A stretch of 45,986 nt of DNA from an uncultured Prevotellaceae bacterium (GTDB lineage Bacteria; Bacteroidota; Bacteroidia; Bacteroidales; Bacteroidaceae). The stretch spans positions 1 to 45,986 of the forward strand of contig CACWOS010000039.1 in the NCBI GenBank assembly GCA_902762565.1, read 5' to 3'. The notes under the pieces are model-generated. The model ran no database searches. It had not been told where the DNA came from and saw only the letters and a program-made list of their open reading frames with translations. A program made the translations under genes and the position numbers. Position 1 is the stretch's first letter, and each line of letters begins with the position of its first letter. Shown in pieces: positions 34,206-42,425 of the stretch.

Positions 34206-34241
34206 ACTAGTACCACTAGTATGACTAGTATAACTAGAACA
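34206..34241 (+). repeat. Nonad array between moxR and the DUF58 gene
   Basis: Four 9-base units starting ACTAGTA or ACTAGAA (ACTAGTACC, ACTAGTATG and two more). The array fills the gap, and its last base is the A of the DUF58 start codon. Confidence 0.8.
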
Positions 34242-35110
34242 TGGAAACAAGTGAGATTTTAAAGAAAGTACGGAAGATAGAGATTAAGGCACGCGGCCTG
34301 AGCTCGAACGTCTTCGCAGGACAGTACCATTCTGCCTTTAAGGGTAGGGGTATGGCCTTCTCGGAGGTTCGTGAGTATCAGTATGGCGATGATGTACGTG
34401 ATATTGACTGGAATGTGACGGCACGTTTTCACCGTCCTTATATCAAGGTGTTCGAGGAAGAACGTGAGCTGACCGTGATGTTGATGATTGATGTCAGCGG
34501 TTCGCTCGATTTCGGTACCCAGCGACAGATGAAACGCGATATGGTAACGGAGATAGCTGCTACCATTGCTTTCTCGGCTATTCAGAACAATGATAAGATT
34601 GGCGTGGTGTTTTTCTCTGACCGTATCGAGAAGTATGTTCCGCCTAAGAAAGGACGTAAGCATATTCTTTATATTATCCGTGAAATGCTCGACTTCCAAC
34701 CTCAGTCTCACCGTACAGATATTAAACAAGCATTAGAGTTCTTGACGAGTGTTGCCAAACGTCGTTGTACCGCCTTTGTACTTAGCGACTTTTATGACAC
34801 GCAAGATTTCCTTCAGCCCCTTCAGATTGCCAATCGCAAGCACGACGTAGTTGCTCTGCAGGTTTACGACATCCGTGCCAAGGAGCTGCCTAACGTTGGA
34901 TTGATACGTGTGGTTGATGCTGAGACAGGCTATGAACAATATATTGATACGTCAAGCCGTCAGTTGCGTCAGGCTCACGAGCGCTATTGGCGCAATGCTC
35001 AAGAGAAACTGAAAGATACGATGTCGAAGAGCAATGTTGACTTGGTCTCTATAGCAACAAATGATGATTATGTGAAGTCGTTGCTAATGCTATTTAAACG
35101 TAGAAGTTAA
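34241..35110 (+). CDS. DUF58 protein of the Bat operon
   Basis: A 289-residue protein. The DUF58 signature (GRGMAFSEVREYQYGDDVRD, then IDWNVTARFHRPYIKVFEEE) is followed by a VWA-like fold with the metal-site motif DVSGS. DUF58 proteins are regular partners of MoxR ATPases. No membrane helices are seen. Its stop overlaps the next start (TAATG), so the two are coupled. Confidence 0.9.
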   Translation: METSEILKKVRKIEIKARGLSSNVFAGQYHSAFKGRGMAFSEVREYQYGDDVRDIDWNVTARFHRPYIKVFEEERELTVMLMIDVSGSLDFGTQRQMKRDMVTEIAATIAFSAIQNNDKIGVVFFSDRIEKYVPPKKGRKHILYIIREMLDFQPQSHRTDIKQALEFLTSVAKRRCTAFVLSDFYDTQDFLQPLQIANRKHDVVALQVYDIRAKELPNVGLIRVVDAETGYEQYIDTSSRQLRQAHERYWRNAQEKLKDTMSKSNVDLVSIATNDDYVKSLLMLFKRRS

Positions 35111-36153
35111 TGAAAAGAATACTGTTTTCTATATATTTGGCAATCAGTTATTTGCTTGTTTTCGCTCAATCTAGCATTCAGGCAAAGATAGAGCCTATTG
35201 AGATGCTGATTGGCGAGCAGGCAACCGTCACGCTGACCATTCCTGCAGACGATAATGCCAACATAGAATGGCCAAAGTTAGCGCCTCGTCAGATGCTGGT
35301 GCCAGGTGTTGAGATTATCGGAACACATCATCCAGATGCTCACACCATGATTGTCACGTTGACTTCCTTCGATGGTTCACTCTATCATCTGCCTGCTTTT
35401 AAGGCCAAAGTCAATGGAAAGGAAATAAAGTCTGAAGATTTAGCGCTCAAAGTTGTTGAAGTTGAGGTTGACACCACGCAGTTGAACAAGATGTTCCCGC
35501 CAAAGGATGTACAGGACAACCCTTTCCAATGGAGCGATTGGAGCCTGTCGTTCTGGCTCAGCATCCTGTTGTTGCTTTTGATGGCTCTGACGTATTATCT
35601 CTATGTCCGTCTGCGTGCCGGCAAACCTATTATCACTCATATCAAGATTGTGAAACGTTTGTTGCCCCATCAAAGGGCCATGAAGGAGATAGAACAAATC
35701 AAGGCCGATAAGATGGTGGCATCTGAGGATCAGAAGGAATACTATACCAAGCTTACCGACACGTTGCGCCGCTATATTGAAGAGCGTTACGGCTTCTCGG
35801 CTATGGAGATGACGAGTTCAGAGATTATCGGCCGTTTGATGGCTTCTGGCGACGAGCAGAGCCTCAAGGAGTTGAGTCAGTTGTTTATGACTGCCGACTT
35901 GGTAAAGTTTGCCAAGTATTCGACGATGATTAACGAAAACGACCAGAATTTGGTGAATGCCATCGACTTCATCAATCAGACGAAGCTTGAAAACCAGCCT
36001 ACTGAGGAGACAATCCGTCCACAGTTGTCTGTTGAGGATCAACGTACACAGAAGGAGCGCCGCATCCTGAAGTGTTTCATTGTTGGATTAATGTTGGCTG
36101 GCATTGCCCTGTTCTGTTACATTATGTATAATTTCTATCTGTTATTAGTCTAG
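35110..36153 (+). CDS. Bat operon membrane protein of unknown function
   Basis: A 347-residue protein with a signal peptide (about 1-20), a periplasmic beta-rich region (about 20-135), one helix at about 143-160 (LSFWLSILLLLLMALTYYLY), a cytoplasmic helical domain (about 165-310; TDTLRRYIEERYGFSAMEMT) and a final helix near 320-345. The layout fits the DUF4381-like proteins of Bat-type operons. The helical domain resembles one in BatD (here RRYIEERYGFSAMEMTSSEI; in BatD LWGYVGDKLNIPVEQLSREN), suggesting shared ancestry. No catalytic motif is visible. Confidence 0.8.
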   Translation: MKRILFSIYLAISYLLVFAQSSIQAKIEPIEMLIGEQATVTLTIPADDNANIEWPKLAPRQMLVPGVEIIGTHHPDAHTMIVTLTSFDGSLYHLPAFKAKVNGKEIKSEDLALKVVEVEVDTTQLNKMFPPKDVQDNPFQWSDWSLSFWLSILLLLLMALTYYLYVRLRAGKPIITHIKIVKRLLPHQRAMKEIEQIKADKMVASEDQKEYYTKLTDTLRRYIEERYGFSAMEMTSSEIIGRLMASGDEQSLKELSQLFMTADLVKFAKYSTMINENDQNLVNAIDFINQTKLENQPTEETIRPQLSVEDQRTQKERRILKCFIVGLMLAGIALFCYIMYNFYLLLV

Positions 36154-36157
36154 AGAA

Positions 36158-37153
36158 ATGGAATTTGCCAATAAAGAATATTTGTTTCTATTGTTACTGA
36201 TGATACCTTATTTAATTTGGTATCTGATGTACAGGAAAAAGAGTGAGCCGACGATGCGGATGAGCGATACTCGTGCTTATCGCTATGCCCCTCGTTCGTG
36301 GAGAGTTATGCTGATGCCTCTTCAGCTATTGCTCCGCTTGGCTGTCTTTGTGCTGCTGATATTAGTGTTAGCACGTCCGCAAACTCAGAACTCTTGGAAG
36401 AATGAGACGATGGAAGGCATTGACATCATGTTGGCAATGGACGTTTCCACCTCTATGTTGGCTGAAGACTTGAAGCCAAACCGTATCGAAGCAGCCAAAC
36501 AGGTTGCAGCCGATTTCATCATTGGTCGTCCTAACGATAATATCGGCCTGACCATCTTTGCCGGAGAGGCATTCACGCAGTGTCCTATGACGACCGACCA
36601 CGCGTCGTTGCTTAATCTGCTGCACAATGTCCGCACGGATATTGCTCAACGGCTCATTGAGGACGGTACCGCCATCGGTATGGGCTTGGCTAATGCCGTG
36701 AGTCGTCTGAAGGATTCCAAGGCCAAGTCGAAGGTCGTCATCCTGTTGACTGACGGTTCCAACAATCGCGGTGACCTGTCACCGATGACCGCTGCCGAGA
36801 TTGCCAAGAGTTTCGGAATCCGCGTCTATACTATCGGTGTGGGCACCAACAAAGTTGCACCATATCCGATGCCAGTTGCTGGTGGTGTACAGTATATCAA
36901 CATTCCTGTTGAGATTGATACGAAGATGCTGCAGGAGATTGCTTCTGCTACGGAAGGCGACTTCTATCGTGCTACGAATAATAAGGAGTTGCAACAGATA
37001 TACAAGGAGATTGACAAGCTCGAAAAATCGAAACTCAATGTCAAGAAATTCAGCAAACGCTATGAGGCTTATCAGCCTTTTGCCATTGCTGCCGTCATCT
37101 TGTTGCTGTTGGAGATTCTGCTAAGAATTACTATATTCAGAAAATTGCCCTAA
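36158..37153 (+). CDS. batA: BatA, VWA-domain aerotolerance protein
   Basis: A 331-residue membrane-anchored VWA protein. Two helices lie at the N-terminus (about 7-25 and 52-70), then a VWA domain (about 88-285) with the MIDAS motif in LAMDVSTSMLAEDLKPNR and the downstream LLTDGSNNRGD, and a last helix (about 306-325). Bat proteins were linked to oxygen tolerance in Bacteroides fragilis; the mechanism is not settled. BatB follows after 2 bases. Confidence 0.92.
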   Translation: MEFANKEYLFLLLLMIPYLIWYLMYRKKSEPTMRMSDTRAYRYAPRSWRVMLMPLQLLLRLAVFVLLILVLARPQTQNSWKNETMEGIDIMLAMDVSTSMLAEDLKPNRIEAAKQVAADFIIGRPNDNIGLTIFAGEAFTQCPMTTDHASLLNLLHNVRTDIAQRLIEDGTAIGMGLANAVSRLKDSKAKSKVVILLTDGSNNRGDLSPMTAAEIAKSFGIRVYTIGVGTNKVAPYPMPVAGGVQYINIPVEIDTKMLQEIASATEGDFYRATNNKELQQIYKEIDKLEKSKLNVKKFSKRYEAYQPFAIAAVILLLLEILLRITIFRKLP

Positions 37154-37155
37154 AA

Positions 37156-38901
37156 ATGTTTAGATTCGAAGACCCCATATATCTCTATCTGTTGGCTGTG
37201 ATACCAGTTCTGATTGTTATCCGGCTACTGATGGTTTTTCAGCAGAAGAAGCGCCTGCGTCGGTTTGGCGACCCCGCATTGGTCCGCGAACTGATGCCTA
37301 ACGTTTCGCGTTTCCGTCCTGCTGTCAAGTTCTACCTCTTGCTGGCAGCCCTTGCATTGCTCATCGTCATGGTGGCACGTCCGCAGTTTGGTACAAAGAT
37401 ATCGCATGAGAAGCGCACTGGTATTGAGACCATCATCGCTATGGATGTCAGCAATTCGATGTTGGCCGAAGACGTAGCACCCAGTCGTTTGGACCGTTCG
37501 AAGATGATGGTCGAGAATCTCGTTGACCACTTCACCAACGACAAGATAGGATTGATAGTCTTTGCTGGTGACGCCTTTATCCAGTTGCCTATCACTAGCG
37601 ACTACGTCAGTGCAAAGATGTTCCTTGGCAGCATCTCGCCAGACATGATTGCTACACAGGGAACAGACATTGCCGCAGCCATTAATATGGCAATCAACAG
37701 CTTTACACAGCAAGAAGGCGTGGGCAAGGCCGTCATTGTTATTACTGATGGTGAAGACCATGAAGGTAGGGCGATAGAGGCCGCTAAGGACGCGAAAGCC
37801 AAAGGCATGCGCGTCTATGTGTTGGGTGTTGGTTCGCCCAACGGAGCGCCGATTCCTACGGGTGATGGCGAATACCTGAAGGACAACACAGGCCAGACCG
37901 TGATGACGGGTTTGAACGAACAGATGTGTCGCGAACTGGCTCAGGCTGGCGGTGGTGCCTATATCCACGTGGATAACAACAGCAATGCCCAGCAGCAGCT
38001 CGATACAGAACTTGACAAACTTGCCAAGAAGGAAATAGAGAGCACTATTTATAGCGAATACGACGAACAGTTCCAGGCTGTTGGCATTCTCGTTCTCCTG
38101 TTGCTCATCCTCGAAGTCTGCATCTTGGAAGTCAAGAATCCGCTTCTGCGCCGCATCTCACTGTTCAAGCGTGCCCCCAAGGCAGCTACAGTTTTGTTAT
38201 TGCTTTTGCTGAGTACGGCAGCTTTTGCGCAGACCGACCGTCAGTTGGTTCGTAAGGGCAACAAACAATACCGCTTGGGCAACAGTGCTGAAGCCGAGGT
38301 GCTTTATCGCAAGGCAGTAGAGAAGAATCCCCGTAATGCTCAAGCCAACTATAATCTGGGTAATGCGTTGATGCTGCAACGTAAGGACTCGCTGGCTATC
38401 AATCAGTTAGAAACCGCAGCCAAGCTTGAATCCAATCCTCAACGTCGTGCGCAAGCATACCATAATATGGGTGTCATCTGTCAACAGCATCAGATGTTTG
38501 GCGAAGCTATAGAGGCTTACAAAGAGGCACTGCGCAATAATCCTACTGATGACGAGACGCGCTATAATCTTGCTCTCTGCAAGCATCAGCAGAAACAGCA
38601 GCAACAAAATCAGCAGAACCAACAGAACAAAGACAACAAGGATAATAAAGACAATAAAGATAACAAAGATAAACAACAGCAAGACCAGCAGAAGCAGGAC
38701 GAGCAGCAGAAGAAAGATGAGCAGAAGAAGCAAGAACAGCAAAAGAAGCAAGAACAACAAAAGAAGCAAGAACAACAGATGAGTCGTGAGAACGCCGAAC
38801 AATTGCTCAATGCTGCTATTCAAGAAGAGAAACAGACGCAGGAACGTATGAAGAAGGCTCAGCAGAAGGCTGGTAAACGTGTGTTGCAGAAAAATTGGTA
38901 A
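37156..38901 (+). CDS. batB: BatB-BatC fusion (VWA domain plus TPR domain)
   Basis: A 581-residue protein joining two usually separate Bat proteins. The BatB part (1 to about 325) has two N-terminal helices, a VWA domain with AMDVSNSMLAEDVAPSRLDR, and a helix near 312-328. A former signal-peptide-like segment follows (about 341-360, TVLLLLLLSTAAFAQ). The BatC part has TPR repeats (NKQYRLGNSAEAEVLYRKA; NYNLGNALMLQRKDSLAINQ) and a low-complexity Gln/Lys/Asn/Asp region (about 477-540). The internal signal-like segment marks the fusion joint. Whether it is cleaved or stays as a helix is unknown. Confidence 0.9.
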   Translation: MFRFEDPIYLYLLAVIPVLIVIRLLMVFQQKKRLRRFGDPALVRELMPNVSRFRPAVKFYLLLAALALLIVMVARPQFGTKISHEKRTGIETIIAMDVSNSMLAEDVAPSRLDRSKMMVENLVDHFTNDKIGLIVFAGDAFIQLPITSDYVSAKMFLGSISPDMIATQGTDIAAAINMAINSFTQQEGVGKAVIVITDGEDHEGRAIEAAKDAKAKGMRVYVLGVGSPNGAPIPTGDGEYLKDNTGQTVMTGLNEQMCRELAQAGGGAYIHVDNNSNAQQQLDTELDKLAKKEIESTIYSEYDEQFQAVGILVLLLLILEVCILEVKNPLLRRISLFKRAPKAATVLLLLLLSTAAFAQTDRQLVRKGNKQYRLGNSAEAEVLYRKAVEKNPRNAQANYNLGNALMLQRKDSLAINQLETAAKLESNPQRRAQAYHNMGVICQQHQMFGEAIEAYKEALRNNPTDDETRYNLALCKHQQKQQQQNQQNQQNKDNKDNKDNKDNKDKQQQDQQKQDEQQKKDEQKKQEQQKKQEQQKKQEQQMSRENAEQLLNAAIQEEKQTQERMKKAQQKAGKRVLQKNW

Positions 38902-38917
38902 CAGCGGGCTTTGCCCT

Positions 38918-38952
38918 AAATGATAAATGATAAATAACAAATGATAAACGTG
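38918..38952 (+). repeat. Heptad array before batD, left arm of a long inverted repeat
   Basis: Five 7-base units with consensus AAATGAT, ending one base before the batD ATG at 38953. The first four pair with the inverted units at 39003-39030, giving a stem of about 28-30 pairs with two mismatches and one G-T pair. Confidence 0.85.
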
Positions 38953-41577
38953 ATGAACAAAACAACTAAACATATATTAATTCATAGATGGATGATAATG
39001 ATATCATTTATCATTTGTCATTTATCATTTAGTCCCATAGAGGCGCAGACCTTGACGGGTCGTGCTCCCTCACAGGTTTCTGTGGGCGAACAGTTCCGTT
39101 TGTCTTACACCGTCAACACGCAGGATGTTCGTGGTTTCCGTTCTGGTCGCATTCCTGATGGTTTTGAGGTTTTAATGGGCCCAAGCACCAGCACGCAATC
39201 CAGTTTCCAGATGGTTAACGGCCATACCTCTAGCACGTCGTCGGTCACTTATACTTATATATTAGTGGCTAATAAGAATGGTACGTTCACCATTCCTGCC
39301 GCTCACATTACAGCAGACGGCAAATCCATTGAATCAAACGAGATACGGATTCGCGTCACGGGTCAGTCACAACAGTCGAGTGGGGGAGGTTCGCAGTCTG
39401 GCTCCAGCCAGCGTCGCCAACAGCAGAGTGATGCTGATGAGTTGCGTCCTGCTGGTTCTGCCATTACCGGTAGTGATCTTTTCATTAAGGTCAGTGCCTC
39501 CAAACGACACGTGATTGAACAGGAGCCACTTTTATTAACTTATAAGGTTTATACGCTCGTCGGTCTCACTGACCTGAACGGTAAGATGCCAGACCTGAAG
39601 AATTTCTATACGCGTGAAATTCCTCTGCCTACGCAGAAGAGTTTCTCTGTCGAGATGCTGAATGGACGTGCATATAAGACTGTCACGTGGAGCCAGTATG
39701 TCATGTTCCCACAGCAGTCTGGCAAACTTGAGATTCCAAGCATTACGTTCAATGGTATTGTGGTTCAACAGAATCGGAATATCGATCCCTTTGAGGCCTT
39801 CTTCAATGGTGGCTCCGGTTATATTGAGGTCAAGAAGCAAATCAAAGCACCAGGCATTACCATTAATGTCGACCCGCTGCCCGCTCGTCCTGCCAACTTC
39901 TCGGGAGGTGTAGGCTCGTTCAATATTTCTGCCCAGATAGACCAGACAGAGGTAAAGGCCAACGATCCTGTTAAGTTGCGTGTCATCGTCAGCGGCTTAG
40001 GTAATATGAAGCTGTTGAAACAGCCTGAGGTCAAGTTCCCTAAAGACTTCGACAAGTACGATGCTAAGGTCACCGACAAGAGCAAGCTGACCGCCAATGG
40101 TCTTGAAGGCTCTGTTGTCTACGACTTCCTAGCCGTGCCCCGTCACGCAGGGAAGTTTGAGATCCCTCCGATTGAGTACGTTTACTATGACATTAACGAA
40201 CGTAAGTACAAGACACTTACCACCGAAGGCTTTACGCTCAACGTTGCCAAGGGAAGTGGCGGTCCTGTCAGCGCTTATACTGCTCAGGAAGATGTACAGT
40301 TGCTGAATAGCGACATTCACTACATTCATACAGGTGATACACGTCAGCACGCAGCTGGTGAGTTCTTCTTCGGCTCTACGGAGTATTGGGCTATTCTGGC
40401 CTCATTCTTTGCTGTTTTCGTGGCGTTGCTCGTCATTTTCCGTCGCCGTGCCATCGAGAATGCTAATATTGTCAAACAGCGTGCTGGACGTGCCAATAAG
40501 GTAGCTGTCAAACGTCTGAAACAAGCTAACAAACTGATGAAGAACGGACAGTCTGCTGCTTTCTACGATGAGGTGATGCGAGCTCTTTGGGGCTATGTCG
40601 GTGACAAATTAAACATACCGGTTGAACAGCTCTCACGCGAGAACATCAGCCAGCAACTCACCAGCCATCAAGTCAGTGATGATGTCGTGCAGCAGTTTCT
40701 CTCTGCCCTTGACGAGTGCGAGTTTGCCCGCTACGCACCGGGCGATGCTACTGGTAATATGAACAAGGTATATGATGCGGCGTTGAATGCCCTTTCTCAG
40801 ATTGCTTCAACTATGAAGAAAACAGTCTTGTTGTTAGTCGTTGCGCTGACGATGAGTGTCAGCGTTCATGCCGTCACAAAAGCTTCAGCCGTCACGAAAG
40901 CGTCCGCTGACAGCTTGTATACTGCCGAGCGCTATCAAGAAGCTGCTCAACAGTACGAAGCCTTGCTGAAGCGTGGCGAGAGTGCAGATCTCTATTACAA
41001 TTTAGGCAATGCTTACTATCGCATGGACGATATCACCCATGCCGTTCTGGCTTACGAGCGTGCCCTGTTGCTGTCACCTGGCGATGCTGATGTGCGCTTC
41101 AATCTGCAGATGGCCCGTTCGAAGACCATCGACAAGATTGTGCCCGAATCCGAGATGTTCTTCGTGACGTGGTATCGTTCCTTGGTTCGCCTGATGAGTG
41201 TTGACGCATGGGCGCGTACGGCTATTGTTTCGCTGCTTTGCTTCATGCTCTTGGGCTTGGTCTATCTCTTTGCCCAGCGCATCTGGCTGCGTAAGGTCGG
41301 CTTCTTTGGTGGCGTCCTGTTCTTGGTCGTGTTCATCTTTGCCAACATCTTTGGTTTCCAGCAGCAACAGTCGTTGCGTCACCGCACGGGTGCCATCATC
41401 ATGCGTTCTGCTGCGTCCGTCAAGAGTACACCTTCCAAGAATGGAACAGACCTCTTTATTCTCCACGAGGGTACGCGTGTCAACATCATTGACGACACCA
41501 TGAAAGGCTGGCGCGAAATCCGTGTGGCCGATGGCAAGTCAGGATGGATTGAACTTTCTGACATTGAGGTTATCTAG
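38953..41577 (+). CDS. batD: BatD-BatE fusion protein
   Basis: An 874-residue fusion. The signal peptide (about 1-32) has a core ISFIICHLSF written by a heptad array. The BatD part follows, with beta-sandwich repeats (about 35-450; GRAPSQVSVGEQFRLSYTV, SASKRHVIEQEPLLLTYKVY), a helix at about 478-496 and a cytoplasmic helical domain. At residue 621 a second signal-like sequence starts (MKKTVLLLVVALTMSVSVHA). It opens the BatE part: TPR repeats (LYYNLGNAYYRMDDITHAVL), two helices and a C-terminal SH3-like domain (about 815-874). A frame 12 bases longer (38941) is possible but starts inside the repeat. Confidence 0.88.
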   Translation: MNKTTKHILIHRWMIMISFIICHLSFSPIEAQTLTGRAPSQVSVGEQFRLSYTVNTQDVRGFRSGRIPDGFEVLMGPSTSTQSSFQMVNGHTSSTSSVTYTYILVANKNGTFTIPAAHITADGKSIESNEIRIRVTGQSQQSSGGGSQSGSSQRRQQQSDADELRPAGSAITGSDLFIKVSASKRHVIEQEPLLLTYKVYTLVGLTDLNGKMPDLKNFYTREIPLPTQKSFSVEMLNGRAYKTVTWSQYVMFPQQSGKLEIPSITFNGIVVQQNRNIDPFEAFFNGGSGYIEVKKQIKAPGITINVDPLPARPANFSGGVGSFNISAQIDQTEVKANDPVKLRVIVSGLGNMKLLKQPEVKFPKDFDKYDAKVTDKSKLTANGLEGSVVYDFLAVPRHAGKFEIPPIEYVYYDINERKYKTLTTEGFTLNVAKGSGGPVSAYTAQEDVQLLNSDIHYIHTGDTRQHAAGEFFFGSTEYWAILASFFAVFVALLVIFRRRAIENANIVKQRAGRANKVAVKRLKQANKLMKNGQSAAFYDEVMRALWGYVGDKLNIPVEQLSRENISQQLTSHQVSDDVVQQFLSALDECEFARYAPGDATGNMNKVYDAALNALSQIASTMKKTVLLLVVALTMSVSVHAVTKASAVTKASADSLYTAERYQEAAQQYEALLKRGESADLYYNLGNAYYRMDDITHAVLAYERALLLSPGDADVRFNLQMARSKTIDKIVPESEMFFVTWYRSLVRLMSVDAWARTAIVSLLCFMLLGLVYLFAQRIWLRKVGFFGGVLFLVVFIFANIFGFQQQQSLRHRTGAIIMRSAASVKSTPSKNGTDLFILHEGTRVNIIDDTMKGWREIRVADGKSGWIELSDIEVI
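39003..39030 (+). repeat. Heptad array inside the batD signal peptide, right arm of the inverted repeat
   Basis: Four 7-base units with consensus ATCATTT, the inverse complement of the array at 38918. Read in the batD frame it encodes SFIICHLSF, the hydrophobic core of the signal peptide. Confidence 0.85.
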
Positions 41578-41580
41578 GCA

Positions 41581-41636
41581 TCATTCCGTCATACCGTTAT
41601 AACGAAATAACGTAATACTGAAATTCCGAAATTATG
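41581..41636 (+). repeat. Octad array filling the gap before the PAP2 gene
   Basis: Seven 8-base units (TCATTCCG, TCATACCG, TTATAACG, AAATAACG and three more). Six end in CG or TG, and the last is AAATTATG, which contains the start codon at 41634. The family is the same as at 27816. Confidence 0.85.
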
Positions 41637-42284
41637 GAAGAGATCATTCAATACGACAAACACTTGTTGTTAATGGTAAACGGCAGCGATTCAGCCTTCC
41701 TGGATTGGGTGGTCATGACGCTGACCAATGCCAAGACATGGATTCCGCTTTACCTCTCGCTGCTCTACGTGGTTATCAAGGCCAACCGTAACGTTCGTGG
41801 CGTGCTCATGATAATGGCCGCAGCTGGTTTATGCGTCTTGTTGGCTGGAACCATTGACGACGAGATTGTCAAACCGCTTGTCGCCCGTTGGCGTCCTACC
41901 CATGACCCTCAGATTGGTGGTCTTGTTGATGTGGTCGACGGGTATCGGGGTGGCAACTATGGATTCTTTTCAGCCCATGCTTCCAACACGTTTTCTATCG
42001 CCCTGTTCTTTTCGCTACTGATGCGTCAGCGCTTGCTGACCATTGGTCTCGTGCTGTGGTCGCTGACGAATTGCTGGACGCGCATGTATCTTGGTGTTCA
42101 TTACCCGGGTGATATTACCGTTGGACTCATCTGGGGCGCTATTGTCGGATTCAGTGTCTATCGGATTTATCTGCGTTTTGCCACACCAGTACCGTATGAA
42201 CGCAGACTGACCTATATACCGCTCTGTGTGCTTTTGCTCTCAGTGCTTTATGCGTTGATTCGAGCGGCCGTCATCTGTTGTTAG
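41634..42284 (+). CDS. PAP2-family phosphatase, membrane-bound
   Basis: A 216-residue membrane protein with about five helices. The three PAP2 motifs are visible: KPLVARWRP, GFFSAHASNTF (the PSGH position reads SAHAS, with the catalytic His kept) and TRMYLGVHYPGD. Such enzymes remove phosphate from lipid phosphates, for example undecaprenyl-PP or phosphatidate; the substrate here is not evident. It may be the last gene of the Bat transcript, joined by the octad array. Confidence 0.9.
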   Translation: MEEIIQYDKHLLLMVNGSDSAFLDWVVMTLTNAKTWIPLYLSLLYVVIKANRNVRGVLMIMAAAGLCVLLAGTIDDEIVKPLVARWRPTHDPQIGGLVDVVDGYRGGNYGFFSAHASNTFSIALFFSLLMRQRLLTIGLVLWSLTNCWTRMYLGVHYPGDITVGLIWGAIVGFSVYRIYLRFATPVPYERRLTYIPLCVLLLSVLYALIRAAVICC

Positions 42285-42363
42285 GCGTACACCCGTAAAC
42301 ACTCCGAATGCTAAAAAAACGAAAATTAATACCTCTGTCGTATTACTTTTCGCTTTTTTTTCC

Positions 42364-42371
42364 TATCTTTG
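42364..42371 (+). promoter_or_regulatory. -7 element for the phospho-sugar mutase gene
   Basis: TATCTTTG, 54 bases before the start codon at 42426. Six bases downstream lies a seven-codon frame (42377-42400, MKSLKYK then stop) that could be an upstream minigene. No TTTG is seen at -33. Confidence 0.55.
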
Positions 42372-42425
42372 TACTCATGAAATCGTTAAAATATAAGTAA
42401 ATCTAAAACATCAATTACACAGATT

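Noticed and set aside
38902-38917. GGGC...GCCC hairpin after the BatB-BatC gene as a terminator
   Set aside because: The stem is only four pairs and no T-run follows; batD is probably in the same transcript.
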